A stretch of 64,000 bases of DNA from Arcuatula senhousia. Taxonomy: Eukaryota; Mollusca; Bivalvia; Mytilida; Mytilidae. Made by a program: the position numbers and the translations under genes. Below the pieces are notes generated by a model that made no database searches, had not been told where the DNA came from, and saw only the letters and a list, made by a program, of their open reading frames with translations. Location: the NCBI GenBank assembly GCA_963971305.1, contig OZ020313.1, forward strand, positions 20,967,260-21,031,259, read 5' to 3'. This document shows positions 44,461-57,257 of this stretch, piece after piece (within the stretch, counting starts at the first letter, position 1; every line of letters begins with the position of its first letter).

Positions 44461-46900
44461 GGAAACATTACAGGAATTAAGTATTGCGCAACCGGAAGTC
44501 AAACTGTGACAGAATTCAAACTTTGCTGGACTATGATTGGATCATAATATCAAGACTGGATTTTCAATGTATGTTTTTAAGATTTTAAATGGATGTAGTT
44601 TAATAAAATAAGAATAAAATTTTCCACATGTCAGATGGATATTTTTTGTTGTTGACTTTTTAACAGGTCGAAGATTTTACCTTTTAAGGATAATGTTTTC
44701 GTCAAACTTTTAACCAATAGTGTTTGAGAGAGTAAAAATAAATACGATCGCCAACACGTGCTTTTTATGAAAAAATTCAATATAACATTACTCGCAAAAC
44801 AAATCTTTAAAATGAGCGGTGAAAAAATTGGTTGTTGTATTTGTTTTAATGTCATATTAAAAATAAACATATTAAAGAAACACTTTTTCACCCAAACAGC
44901 TTTGACAAGTAGGGAGATTTTATGGCCATGTTTACCTTTTTGATTGTCCATTGACCAATACACTAAATAAAATAGAAGTCAATAAGTGGAACATAACATT
45001 ACTTTATAAGGAGAATTTACCCATGTTAGACAAAATAACGTTTAAAACCAATTATATTTGGTATTTTAGAAATATGAGCGAGGAAGTGAAAGAATACATG
45101 TTTATGTTAGGAACTTTTCTATCAAACCGACGAAAAAGTTTTACCATTTTTCCCCATTTGAAAGGTCAATCTATTACAATTTTGATTGATTAAAAGGTCA
45201 AACGAAATCTAGAAAACCCGACCTGTTTAACAAGGATGAAATTTTCATAAACACCGGAGAAAATTGTATGTAATCATCCGCCAGCTGAACTCGGCATTCA
45301 ACAGCTCTCTCAAAAGGCGGTCAACATATGATTTGACACCACTTATTCAATGGAAAAAAACGTTACACCATATAGATCGATTTAATGTTATTTACACCAA
45401 ACACTCTTCAGGGAAAGGTTGAATGTTTGATTATAAAGGGGAAGCAATTCCCATCATGTTCCCTTTACAACACCAGACGACAACAATGGATGTGAGCGAA
45501 TTAATCATTGGCTCAAAACATGTAAATTCTAAAATATCGACCAATCAAGGCAATCAAAAATATAAGTAAGTACGGATTTTCCCTGGCACACGTTGAAGCT
45601 TACACAGTTGACACAATTTTGCAACAATCTGAAAAGTACCCTTTAAACCAATTCAAATCTAAGTAATTTACAGTCATATAATAAAAGCTGTTGTTGGCTT
45701 ATTAAATGACCGATGAAGCGAGTGAATTTCAATATCACGGTGACCGGTGATATTCCTTATAATGTTAAAAGCATGTTCTTGGTATAGGAGAAGTTTCAGA
45801 TAACAAATGGATACCCCTTTGTGACGTTTGTCATCAAACGGCGAATCGTGGAAACCCAAAAAAATCTTCTATAATTGTTAATTAGCAAGGGATTGCTCCA
45901 TCACGCCTAATGCTGTGCCATCGAGTGCGGTGCTTTACACTGCTTCAACAGGCACAGGTGCGGTCATCAAATTAGAAACCCACAATTTAATCAAACAATG
46001 AAATAATGTTATTACATGTGAAAAGCAGGAAACTTAAAGAAATGTTAAAATAACATACCGTTTAGATTTTGCGACATGTTTTTAGTTGTCTTTCCAAGTC
46101 AGGAATGACCAAGTCACAACCGGATGGTATTAATGTTTATTGTCTTGCGGTAACACGAGGTTTTTTTTTACTTGCTTAAATTGATATTATGAGACAAAAG
46201 TCTTCCTTTGTTGATTGTTTTTTCATAAATGTATTACAAACAAAGTTAGTATTTTTCAATTTTTTACATAAGTACAAATGCGTTAAATCTTATGGTATTA
46301 TTTTATTAAAACCCCTTTAGTGGACCCCATTATTTAGGACGGTCAATATGTTTTACTTTATGTAAGTTTTGTTTGTAAATATTTTACGTAAATGTTTTAT
46401 GTAAGTACAAAAATATAACAGGATATAGACAATTTTTAAGAACACCATACGGTAAGGAAAATAATTAACTATTTTTTCCTATTTTATATTATTTAGATTT
46501 GATAAAGTCATAAAATGAGCTGCTACAACAAATCATCAATTGTAACAATGAAACGGCATGCCCAATGAAACTAAGCCGAAAACTTTAAAATCAAATTCAA
46601 TTTTTTTTTTAATGAATGGCATCAGAGATTATATCAGAACAAACTTGATTTACTAAATGAAAATAATAAGACATCCTTATATAAAAACATAAAAAGAATT
46701 TTATCTTTTATATAAAGATTTTGAATCAAGAAGGGTCATCACAAAACCATAGAAAATATGGAAAGCCAACGGGATCAAAATTCTTAATTCGTAAATTGTC
46801 AATTTGTAACTTGTAACTGTGTAATTTCCACGGGGGGGTCACTTCCTATATAAAGGTATAAGACATAAGACATTATACATAATTTATTTTCCAATTATGG
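44461..46900. other. Unassigned intergenic stretch upstream of PDX1
   Basis: The promoter of PDX1 should lie at the low-coordinate end. I see no convincing TATA box, CpG-rich segment or gene. Frames at 44631-44963 and 44951-45193 are AT-rich chance frames. Confidence 0.4.
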
Positions 46901-47325
46901 TCCCTCAAAGGGCAGCATCATTACAATGATGAATAAAATAAAGTATAAGATTATAATAAATAGATTAGCTTAATGCAGATAATATATATATACTTGTTCA
47001 AAGCGTCTGGATACAAAAAGGACCAATATTTCATTATGCTACAATGATAAATTACATATATATAATTGTATGCTCTATTATAGGGCCCTTAATTGGAATA
47101 AAGCTATTTCTATAACATAACATAAAATATCTTTTATTTCCGATCAGGAGCCCACTAGGAGCAAGGAGAGTTGTACATGTAGAGAAAAAGAACATAATTG
47201 ATATATAGATTACACATAAAATACAATAGACAACATGGTGATACAATCAATATACAATGTACAAGATGTTAATGTTGATCAATGTCCATATATTGAATAC
47301 AATATGTCATTAATAAAATATTAAT

Positions 47326-47547
47326 TTAATAAAAAAATTCTTTATCCAGTATAAATCTGGCAGTGGCAGTTAGTACATCAGTGTCCTCATTACTAAGTAA
47401 AGATATCATTTTGGAATTGTTTGATAGACTAGAAAAATTGGGATACTTTTGGGCAATAAAATTAAATAAAATATATCTTTTTGTTTCAAATTTTGAACAA
47501 ACACATAAAAAGTGTGTTTCGTCTTCAACTTCCTCAGAAGATTCTCT
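47326..47547 (-). pseudogene. C-terminal fragment of a non-LTR retrotransposon (LINE) ORF2
   Basis: The minus frame reads VEDETHFLCVCSKFETKRYI then FNFIAQKYPNFSSLSN and ends KEFFY. The E-D-E-x-H-F-L-x-x-C-x-x-F/Y pattern with a following ISL/LLS block is the post-RT cysteine region of CR1/L2/Jockey-type ORF2 proteins. Upstream it is cut by a MITE at 47548. A 3'UTR-like part continues to about 46960; a 50-bp piece (TATGCTCTATTATAGGGCCC) of 47067-47120 recurs at 47987-48038. Confidence 0.65.
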
Positions 47548-47708
47548 CAGGCCTGGGCGCCACAAAACATGAAAAATTACTCAAGTCTGAGAATATTCTC
47601 AACTCATTGTGACGTCATAAAATTAGAAAGTTTTGATTGGAGTCGCCATGGAAATTAAGAATATTCTCAGATATAAGTATTTTTTAAACTTTGTGGCGCC
47701 CAGGCCTG
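47548..47708. mobile_element. MITE with perfect 19-bp terminal inverted repeats
   Basis: CAGGCCTGGGCGCCACAAA at 47548-47566 and its exact complement at 47690-47708; 161 bp in total, with an inner pair GAGAATATTCTCA / GAATATTCTCAG. Confidence 0.9.
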
Positions 47709-47815
47709 CAGATCTAGGTGTATTGGAGAAACGCCCTATTTCAATTTCCTATGTCTATGGGCTGATATTCGAAATCAACAGATGGCTTTTCTTTGATCAG
47801 GGTTGTTTATTTTCT

Positions 47816-48200
47816 ATACATACAGACGTGCCACTATACAGACGTGCCACTGGAATGGGTCTGATTTTTATGCCTTGAAATATATGATTGGGTATCAAAT
47901 TATAGCTAACATCATAAATATCAATGGGTCGTAATTTTTAAATAATTGAAAAGTCACATTTCTATCATTAAGCTTCCAAAAACTAATTGTATGCTCTATT
48001 ATAGGGCCCTTAATTGGAATAAAGCTATTTCTATATATACAGACGTGCCACTATACAGACGTGCCACTGGAATGGGTTTGATTTTTATGCCATTTGGGTA
48101 TCAAATTATAGCTAACATCATATATATCAATGGGTCGTAATTTTTAAATAATTGATACATGTATGTCACATTTCTATCATTAAGCTTTCAAAAACTTAAG
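47816..48200. repeat. Duplicated block, about 150 bp x 2
   Basis: TATACAGACGTGCCACTATA ... AATGGGTCGTAATTTTTAAA occurs at 47816-47960 and again at 48038-48155. Within each copy CAGACGTGCCACTATA/G is itself doubled. Confidence 0.85.
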
Positions 48201-49860
48201 TTGTTGCACATCATGCATCTAACCACAAGTATTTACTTTCGGATGGAGCTGTAACTGATGATGTTTAAATTGGATGCCCTGTCATCAAAGATGTCAGATT
48301 TTATCTAAGATTTTTAAAACTATTACATGGTGTTATAGTTCAATATCAACACATGCAATTAATTTAATATAAATATAGAGGGAGAATTCCCTAAATTCCT
48401 TTCACATTTTAAATGTTCATAACATATATGTATGGGTAAATGGGTATACATTTTCTGTTTTTTAACTATATGAATGGGGGTGTTTTTGAAGTGCTGGCGG
48501 CACCTCTGTACCAGAATTCAAACGAACTCTTTGCAGTCGGAAATCGACTCCAGATCTTAATCAAAAGAAGAAGTGACCCCCCAACCCCGTGGTAATTTCT
48601 ATAAGTTCTTAATTCGAAAATTGCCAATTTGTAACTAGCTTGTAACTGTGTAATTTCTAAATTCTTAATTTGTAAATTGTCAACTTGTTACTGTGTAGTT
48701 CCTACTCTTAGGGACTGGTCAATATTTATTGAAGTGATAGGACCGGTGCAAATTGTAGTAGGACACATACCTTTTCCTTTGAAAATCTTGATAGCGCCAA
48801 AACTTTTTTTCCATCAGGGCAACTTTTTTTGGCGAAAAAAAATTTGCGTTAGTGTTTACCAAAAATCAAAAGTAACTAGCAAATAGAATATTTCATAAAA
48901 TTTTGGAGGTGCAAAATTTAGATAATTGTTTTCACTTTGATATAGCAAAATATAGCCAAAAATAATTCTACCCAACAAAGTTTATTTGTATTAGGAGTAT
49001 AAAGAAATAAGCATTGATAGGACATTAACTTTTTTTTCATTACAACATATATAGGACATTTATTTTGTTGTTGTTGCTTTTTTCATATGTAGGACATAAA
49101 CTTTTTTCGCTTTTGAAATTTTAAATGCCCTAATAAATATTGACCGGTCCCTTATATCGTTAATTGTCAATTTGCCACTTGTAACTGTGTAATTGTCAGG
49201 CCTCGGGCCTGACATATACGGTTGTAACCATGCTTATAAATCTGGGTACCTCTCAAAAATCCACGAATTACTAGCTGACTTATGTTGCATTGAGAAAGAA
49301 AGTAAAATTTTAAGATCTTCCCCCGGGGGAGTTACTCCGGTGTTTTATGACGGGGATGTGCATTTTGTAGATTGAAATTGGTACCCAAATCTATGTCAGA
49401 AAATCGTCAAAAACATACCCAAATCTATGTGATTAGCAAAAAAAACCCATATCTATGTAACGAAATAAAAGTCCATCAAGGTTTTTTTCATTTATTAGAG
49501 CCTTACAAAATTAATTACAAGTCTCTTTCTTATTTAAAATGACATCTTAACTTCGTAAAGTATCCCAAAAACACAAAAGACCCAAGTCTATGGCACCTTT
49601 TCTGTTTTGACTCTCATGTCTATGTAAGACATCAACAAAAATGGGTACCAAATCTATGTGTACTGCTTAAAAAAAGATACCCAAATCTATGTAAAAAAAT
49701 GTGAAAAATGGACCCATAAAAATTGCACATCCCGTATATTGTATATAGGGAGTAACCCCCGGGAATCTTCCCTACCAAATTAATATTTTGTATGCTTCAA
49801 AACGGTAAAGTTTTTTTACCTTTAATATACTTTTAAATATTTTCAAAGCTATGGTTTATG
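48201..49860. other. Intergenic stretch, no gene
   Basis: 49390-49700 has short irregular repeats of ACCCAAATCTATGTA. A block TATGTTGCATTGAGAAAGAA at 49282-49325 recurs at 49933-49976. Otherwise nothing. Confidence 0.5.
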
Positions 49861-50273
49861 TCAGGCGACAATTTATATCGAGCTGTCGCCTTAAAACAAT
49901 GTAACGGTGTCGTTTTGCATGCTGACTGTTACTTATGTTGCATTGAGAAAGAAAGTAAAATTTTTAGATCTTCCCTACCACGAAAAGAGGGGGGGGGGTG
50001 TTCCGATCAGAAAATTATTTTCCATAAAGGTGTCTCGAGACTAATTTTTGTTTTCATTATTAACATAATTTTATATGACAGAAAAACTTATTCAAAATAT
50101 TTTTAATCTCTGTAACTAAAACACTTTTATCAAAATTCAGATTCATAATATATATTATTTTAGGAAAACACCAACTTTGATTTAATAACAATAGAATTGA
50201 AAAAAAACTAAATTTGCAAAACGACACCGTTATATTGTTTTAAGGCGACAGCTCGATATAAATTGTCGCCTGA
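49861..50273. mobile_element. MITE with 59-bp terminal inverted repeats
   Basis: TCAGGCGACAATTTATATCG ... CGTTTTGCA (49861-49919) recurs inverted at 50215-50273 with one mismatch. The interior has no ORF of interest. Confidence 0.9.
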
Positions 50274-51740
50274 AATAAACAATAAATAAGTTATAAGTAA
50301 AGAGTAATGTAAATATTTCACATAAGTCAAACGCAAGTGACCTAAAGTAAAGTCTAACAGGCCAAAAACAAGAAAACGTGATAAATTGGTTATAACTTTG
50401 TTTTCAATAATGTATTATAACTTCTTTTATGTTGGTTTAAAAAAAATACCATTGAAATGACTTAAAATCATAAAAAATATTGATTCTAAAAAAAGAAAAA
50501 GTGACCTTCACATTTAATGATTTTAAAAATAAAACCATATCGGTCAAACCATTACAATCCGCACATGGACATCAAAAATGGATTTTTTTTTGTAAAACGC
50601 TGTTTTTTTATAAAATCCTAGAGGTTTTAATATTTTTAATCGTTGACCATTGTATCTAGGTGAATCTTGTCGAGAAAATTTTACCTGTGATAAGTGCGAA
50701 GTCATAGGAAGACATTTGCAAATTGTAATAGGGAAATTTTGAACGTAATAATTAGCAATTTTGATTCTAAAAAATATCTTTTTTAGACATTGTTATGATG
50801 AAAATTCTTTTTCTAAGTCAATAATCCCTATGCATACTATAGATTTATAAAACAGTAACTTAAGTTTTCAACCCCATATTCAGTTCATTGAAAATAAATG
50901 AATGACTACTTTTCAATTGCTCACCAGAGGGTCCAGAAAAATGATTTTTACGCTATTTTCCACATATTCTATACAAGTATAACATTTGGAAATATGAAGC
51001 TAAGATGTAATACTTAATTTTTGTACCATAAAAAGTCGGTCTACGGGGGTATCCACTCAACTTTTAAATATGACGTCTTTTCAGAGTTGGCTGATGGACT
51101 AGTATAGGAGTATGGTCAGCATATAAAAGCAAGAACGTATACAGCTTAGAATAAGCAGCAATTTCTTCAGTGTGCTGAATTGTAATTATTTGACAAGCCA
51201 TCATCTTATGAATGAGAAACAAATGCATCAGGATATTTTAAGAATAATGAGAAAAGTAGGGGTGAAAGGTTTTCACTTTTGCATTTGCTTACATATTATG
51301 AAAAATTTTGAACATTTTATCGTCAATATTTGGAGCTAACAATTTATGCTACAGGGCTAATCTATCTACAGTCAAAAGCCTTGCGAAAATGGTCGAAATG
51401 TTTTATTACATCTTGCATAAAAATATAAAATAAGACTGAAATAGTTGCACATATTGTTGCATATACATTTTTTTTTCTGAACGCTGCTCGTTCTTCACGT
51501 ATGCCATTGTATTTCTCTTAGTAACAATTCTGTTTATTTAATATTGTTGTTAAAAATCCAAACCATCGCAATTTATATATGCCCTTGTAGTTGTCTTGAC
51601 TGTCGTGATACCGTTTTGTAGATTGAAATAATAATACCTGCAGACCAAAAATCGGAAATAATTTCTGTGTAAAAAATAAGTTAAATAACTTTACAAATTC
51701 ATCCCGGCGTTTTAAGAGTACGGGAGCCCATAAGTGCTAT
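50274..51740. other. Unassigned intergenic stretch
   Basis: No gene or repeat recognised between PDX1 and PDX2 here. Confidence 0.4.
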
Positions 51741-51744
51741 GTGG

Positions 51745-52110
51745 TGTGCCATAAGGGGTTTAGGAGTAGTTGCGGATAAGAGATGGGCACTCCCATGTAG
51801 TCGAATGTCTAAGTCTATTTTTTGCTATGGGAAACCTCAAAAATCATTCTGGTCAAATTTTAAAATTGAAGGTGCACTTCTTCATTATGTCACAAAGATT
51901 TTATGAAAGTTTCATGAAAATCGATCAAGGAGGAGTTGCGGATAAGAAATGGGTAATACATTGTAGTCAAATGGCTAAGTCCATGTTTTGCTATGGGAAA
52001 CATCAAAAATCATTCTGAACAAATTTTGAAAATTTCCATTATGCCACAAATATTGTGTGAAAGTTTCATGAAAATCAATTAAGGGGTTTATGAGGAGTTC
52101 CGGAACCAAT
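51745..52110 (+). mobile_element. Fragment of the 174-bp pearl-like repeat, two and a half units
   Basis: GGGGTTTAGGAGTAGTTGCGG, CTATGGGAAACCTCAAAAAT, GTGCACTTCTTCATTATGTC; it lacks the ACGG tract and 3' hairpin. Confidence 0.75.
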
Positions 52111-52488
52111 AGATTTCCAATGGGTTGATAGAGTCTATACCACCACAAACATGTCTTGCTACTTATGTACAATGCATGTCGTTAACATGTTTTGTATTGT
52201 ATATTCATGGAAAGGGTAATTAACTTTATGTCCAATCCATTCGCTATATTTGCAATGAAAAAACCTGCCTGTTCCATAAAATATAGCACCTGAGTCCAAA
52301 AATAGCTAAGTTATAATCAATATTCTAATTTGGGGACCAATTTCTGCTCTTATCTTATCTTGTCCTTTTTACTTGGAAGTCAAGAACTTCCAAAGTCTAG
52401 TAATCGATTTCGGAGAAATCCATCCGCGCTTTAGCCCGAGACGTATAACCTATTCTATTGTGCATTCGCTCTCCGGTAAAAGTGTATT

Positions 52489-53253
52489 TTTATACCCCCA
52501 CTCGTATGAGAGGGGGCTTTATTGCAATCACCTTGTCCGTCCGTCCGTCCGTCTGTCCGTCTGTCCGTCCAGTTCAATTTCTCTGCTTCTGCTGGATGGA
52601 TTGGATTTCAAATTTGGTACCCAGCCTCAGCATGATAAGTTATGCTATGCCTACCCTTTCCAGGTCAGTCCATAATCTACTTCCTGTTTTCCAAGCCAAC
52701 TTAGACTTTTTTAGGGAAAAAAAATTGAAATGTGAAATTTTTCGTAACAGATTTCTCGGCTTCTACTGGATGGATTGGTTTCAAATTCGGTACACAGCTT
52801 CAGCATGATTAGTTATACCGTGCCTCCCCTTTCCAGGTCAGTCCATCATCTACTTCCTGTTTTTCGAGCCGACTTAGACTTTTTAGGGTAAAAAATTTGA
52901 AAAGTGTAATTTTTCGTAACAGATTTCTCGGCTTCTACTAGATGGATTGGTTTCAAATTTAGTACACAGCTTCAGCATGATGAGTTATACCATGCATCCC
53001 CTTTCCAGGTCAGTCCATCATCTACTTCCTGTTTTCCGAGCTGACTTAGACTTTTTATGGGTCAAAAATAGACAATTTTTGGTAACAGATTTCTCAGCTT
53101 CTAGAGAAGGGATTGATTTCAAATTTGGTATACAGCTTTAACATGATGAGTTGTACCGTGCCTACCCTTTTCAGGTCAGTCGGTCATCTACTTCCTGTTT
53201 TCTGAATGGCCGAGTGGGGGTATGCTTAGCACGACTTAGTGCAACCCCTTGTT
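52489..53253 (-). mobile_element. Pearl-like element, AACAAGGGGTTGCA family, copy 2 (inverted relative to 34476-35260)
   Basis: Starts TATACCCCCACTCGTATGAGAGGG, then (TCCG/TCTG)n, then four units with GTCAGTCCATCATCTACTTC, and ends CTTAGTGCAACCCCTTGTT. About 18 kb from copy 1, on the other side of the PDX1 start. Confidence 0.8.
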
Positions 53254-53306
53254 ATTTTTTTTGGTCATCAAGCTATCTTATCTATGTTAGTATAACCCCT
53301 AATTAA

Positions 53307-55222
53307 GGTCTTTCCCACTACAGTGGAAAGACCTTATTGTATTTCTTCTGATTATTATTCTTTTTCTTTTCCGCGGTCACTATAACAAAAGTGTCGCGAC
53401 ATAACTTTACGATACTTGGTACCATTATTTGGTCATACCCTGACTCGCCTTGACTGGCCCTGCGAATCCGTTACTATTTTTAGTAACGGAGTTATCTGTC
53501 CGTAACCCCAAAACCTTGTTTGCAGATTAACTCAGAAAACCGTAACCGGTATCAAAATTTTTTTTTCAATCAACCTCCTGGTTACGCGTTTTTGACTCGA
53601 AAAGTGTCGCGACTCGTCAATTTTTTTTTCTTCAAACGGTTAGTCCTAGAGACTTGGGACCTTCACCAATCATCCTAAGTGACATATGTTACATCTAAAT
53701 ATGTCAAGGTCAAAGGTAAAATCTCAAGGTCAGAGGTCACGGTACACCTTGTTTGCAGTATAGCTAAAAAAACATAAATGTAATGGAAAAAATAGTAAAA
53801 TCTTTAAATTTGGTGTTTTTTGGTAAAAATATTGATAATTTGATAGTAACTCTCAAACATTAATCTTTTACTTTTTGACTATTGTATTGTTTCGAAGCAT
53901 TTCAGCGATCAAATATGTCGGTTTTGTATGATGATATAATACTAAATCATTTGTTGTTTGAAGTGTTATGTTGGATTTAGAATCGATATGTTTGATTTTT
54001 TTACATCAATCGATAAATGCTTCTTAGCTAGCTGTCAGTAACTGCGAGTGTTCTCAAGGGAGTTCCTTTACATTTCGTTGTTCTCGTATAGTACTCTTGT
54101 CTCAGGTTCTCTCTTGGTGAATTGAACTTTTATCGATTTGATTTTAAAAGTGTGTTATTTTTGTGCTTTGTACAAGATAAACAATAGGGGGAAGGTTAGG
54201 CCCCAAAAAACTAGTTTAACCCCGTCACATTTTATATGTGCCTGTCCTTAGCCAGGAATCCTTGTCAAAGTTTTTGTTTGTTCTTGTCTACTATCTGTTT
54301 TTTGTTTTTTTTCTGTCCAGAAATGGGTCTTTCTTTGATATTCTAGGGATTTGTTTGAATCTTATGTATTGTATTTTTATTCTTGGGTCAATGCAAGACG
54401 ACGAGCAGTGACCTCTGGTCATGTTGAAGACTGCTGGCTGTTTTCCATTGTGATTTTTTTAAATTGCCGTTTCTTTAATGTTGGTTGTGTCGCGTACACT
54501 TATTCCACATCTCTTTATCGTCTATTCAATTTAAGACCAAAGTCGAATGGTTACAGGCAGCCATTTTCAAAATGGCCGACACCGTAAACAGTTTTAAGAA
54601 ATAGCACCTAAACCGTACAAAATTGAAGCGGACAATACATGGGAAAAATGTTCGCCATGTCGAGATCTACAAAAAACGTTCAGGTGCGAAAGCGTAAAAC
54701 TTGTCGTTTTTGAGTTATCACCCTTGATTCATATTTTTAAAATGATTTTTTTGTTTATAACGTTTTAACCATAAAAGATGGTGAATGAAACATGGGTTCA
54801 TTTGAAAGAGAATTCAATTTGCCAAACATGTATTTTGCCAATAAATTGAAACCATAACAGATAGTATAGTAAACATATATACTTAAATGAATCAGTATAT
54901 AAAGAGCTACAATTTGAGTCCAGGGTCAAAGGTCATAGGTCAAGGTCATTCTCTAGCAACAAGGTAACATTAATGAAAAGTCCATAGCAACCATATATAT
55001 TCTAAACCAAGACTTCTTTCTGAGTTTAGGATGAAGATTTTTCAACCGGAAGTAACTATCTGTCCATAGCAACCGTCATAAAAGTCTTTTTCTGACTTCA
55101 AACTCACTGCTCTTTACTCTAAAACATTTTTCGCAACTAATTATATAATACTATTGTTAAAAACAGACTCAAATAGCCTAACCGAACGTAACTAACAAAA
55201 ACCGTGATGGGAAAGACCTCAC
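53307..55222. mobile_element. GGTCTTTCC hairpin-ended element, split by a Penelope tail
   Basis: Left end GGTCTTTCCCACTACAGTGGAAAGACC is a hairpin; the right end TGATGGGAAAGACC matches its inverted terminus. The interior has TCACTATAACAAAAGTGTCGC and AAGGTCAAAGG motifs. It is split at about 53815-54523 by a Penelope 3' end. Confidence 0.65.
53815..54523 (+). mobile_element. Penelope-like 3' end
   Basis: TTGATAATTTGATAGTAACT through CTTAGCTAGCTGTCAGTAAC, GGGGGAAGGTTAGGCCCC to GTCGCGTACACTTATTCCAC; same subtype as 39775-40310. Confidence 0.8.
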
Positions 55223-55651
55223 ATTTAAATGACTTTTTAATTATTATTTGATTTGTTTACTTATTTCGTTTTTAATGATGATATACTATTTGATTTATTT
55301 TTCATAACCTTTATGAAACTACAATTTGTGTATCACGTGACTTTAGTAACCTGTGCATATTTTAGCGGGAATATACAAATTTTAGAAATTAAAACCATTA
55401 AGGCTTTAGATAAAAGTTAACCAGAAAATACATGTAGTTATATCAATTTCATATCGTTGTAAGATAGCGTGATTCATACATAAATAAAGATATATTTAGA
55501 ATCAGTAATTGCCTTCTTCTGTCGAAAAAGTTATAAACCCAACACAAATCGCTTGCCTTCGTTCAAATGTGACTTCCAAGTACACGGTACCAACGGTACT
55601 TTGATTTCAATATCCCATTGAAGGATTATAGTTTTTGTTACTTTTAGGACG
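55223..55651. other. PDX2 upstream region and likely 5'UTR splice acceptor
   Basis: No element recognised. TTTTTGTTACTTTTAG at 55632-55647 looks like a 3' splice site ending 4 bp before the PDX2 ATG, implying a non-coding first exon somewhere upstream. Confidence 0.45.
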
Positions 55652-56005
55652 ATGCCACATGTAGATTCAGATGAAACAGATGTGATAACGATAGGAATCC
55701 TTGAAATACAAGGAGCCTTTAATGAACATCATGTAGCATTACAGAAAACTCGGACAAGGTTTGGGCTTAAAGGCCTTAACATTGTTTCAGTCAGACAAGC
55801 AGATCACATAACTGACAATATAGATGGACTTATTATACCTGGGGGTGAAAGTACAACAATGAGTCTGTTCTTAAAACGAAACAAAATGGACGAACCTCTC
55901 AGACGTTGGATTAATACAAAACACCATGTAACGTGGGGCACTTGTGCTGGAATGGTTCTTCTCTCTAAACAAACAGAAAACCAAATGATTGGTGGACAGT
56001 TCTCG
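55652..56005 (+). CDS. PDX2: PDX2/SNO pyridoxal 5'-phosphate synthase glutaminase subunit, first coding exon (partial)
   Basis: The frame encodes 118 residues of a class I glutamine amidotransferase that releases ammonia from glutamine and channels it to PDX1. Visible motifs: ITIGILEIQGAFNEH (residues 12-26), GLIIPGGESTTM (59-70) with the oxyanion-forming PGGEST, and WGTCAGMVLL (95-104) whose Cys98 is the nucleophile. The exon ends GGQFS|GTAATT; plant PDX2 has GGQ-x2-VGGLD here, so the next exon should resume with a GGLD-like segment. The His and Glu of the triad and the FG-R/S-Q segment are not in this exon. I searched 56006-64000 by eye and did not find them, so the gene very likely runs off the window. 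CTTTTAG|GACG just before the ATG suggests a 5'UTR intron ending at 55647. The gene is divergent to PDX1. Confidence 0.93.
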
Positions 56006-57257
56006 GTAATTTAATTATTCTCATTTTGATTGTGCGCTACAATTAAGCAAATATCTATCTCAAGGAGGCCTAACCGTTTATCGAGAAATATGGTCCGTTA
56101 AAAGGTGTTTCACGGTTTTTGTGGTCCGTTAAAGTCGCCGTGACAGTCCGTTAACCAGGTATAATCGAGAAAAAACACTGAAGGTCAGTAATTAATTTGT
56201 TCTATCATAATTAATACGCATTTTAGATTTATAAAAATTACATCTGTCAAAATGAAAATGAATGACTGTTCGATACGATTTGCATTTGTGTAAAAATAGT
56301 TCTATAAAACTTTATAAAATGAAAAGGCGTGTGGCTCCTTAGTATTTTAAAGGTCGAAAATGTAAACATGTTTATCTCATTTTTATCAATTTCTCTTTTT
56401 ATATAACAAGACATATGTTTTGGTTGATATCCATAGAAAGTACAAAAATGTATCAACATTCTGTTTAATTTTCAATGCTCCATGTTATATAATAATTTTG
56501 TAATAGGGGAAAAGTAATAAAATATGGTCCGTTAAGGGCTGATGACATATTATTTTGTCCGTTAAGTTGGTCCGTTAAGTGCCTGTGACAAAATATTATG
56601 TCCTTTAAATAGCATAAATAGATAGAAAATTAAAATAGTTTTGTTTGATATGACATATTATAATTTTACTATAGGACTGAACGCTAGTATACAGGGTACT
56701 AACTACTAAATCAAGCCCCCTCTTTAATCAACTAAAAAAACCTCTAGCCAGTTTACCTTGAGTAAAACCTCTTTACAAGTATATATCCTCAGAATCCTTA
56801 ACATATATCTAGTTTGTTTACAAGTTTTCATAACACATTTTAAGCCTTATAGAGAAAAGCTATCTCCTTGTAGAAGAGCGGCCTAAAAATAGAAACGATT
56901 CAAAGACAGCATTTTCAAAAAGTATAGGTCCTGGGATACCCCCTTTAAGCAAACTAAGGTCTTCTAAAAATTTAATAAATTTGGGTTGGACATGTTACAG
57001 AGATGTCCTATGTTCTAAAGATATGCAGATATTACAAAACTTTACATTTTTATTAAAAATATTGAACCTTGAAATCACTACTTTGGGAATTCTAAGCACT
57101 ATTTTCACATACGTTCCAAATCTGATTGGCCGATTTAGTAGTTTGTACCCTACAGAAGAAAAGACAAAATTCATGTGGATTTATCGAAACTAAAATACAT
57201 ATGTCCGTTGCTACTGTTGTGTATCATTAGTTAATATTTGTGTTGAAATTAATGCTT

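Noticed and set aside
44631..45193. Frames of 110 and 80 codons upstream of PDX1
   Set aside because: AT-rich frames on opposite strands without family similarity, splice support or good start context.
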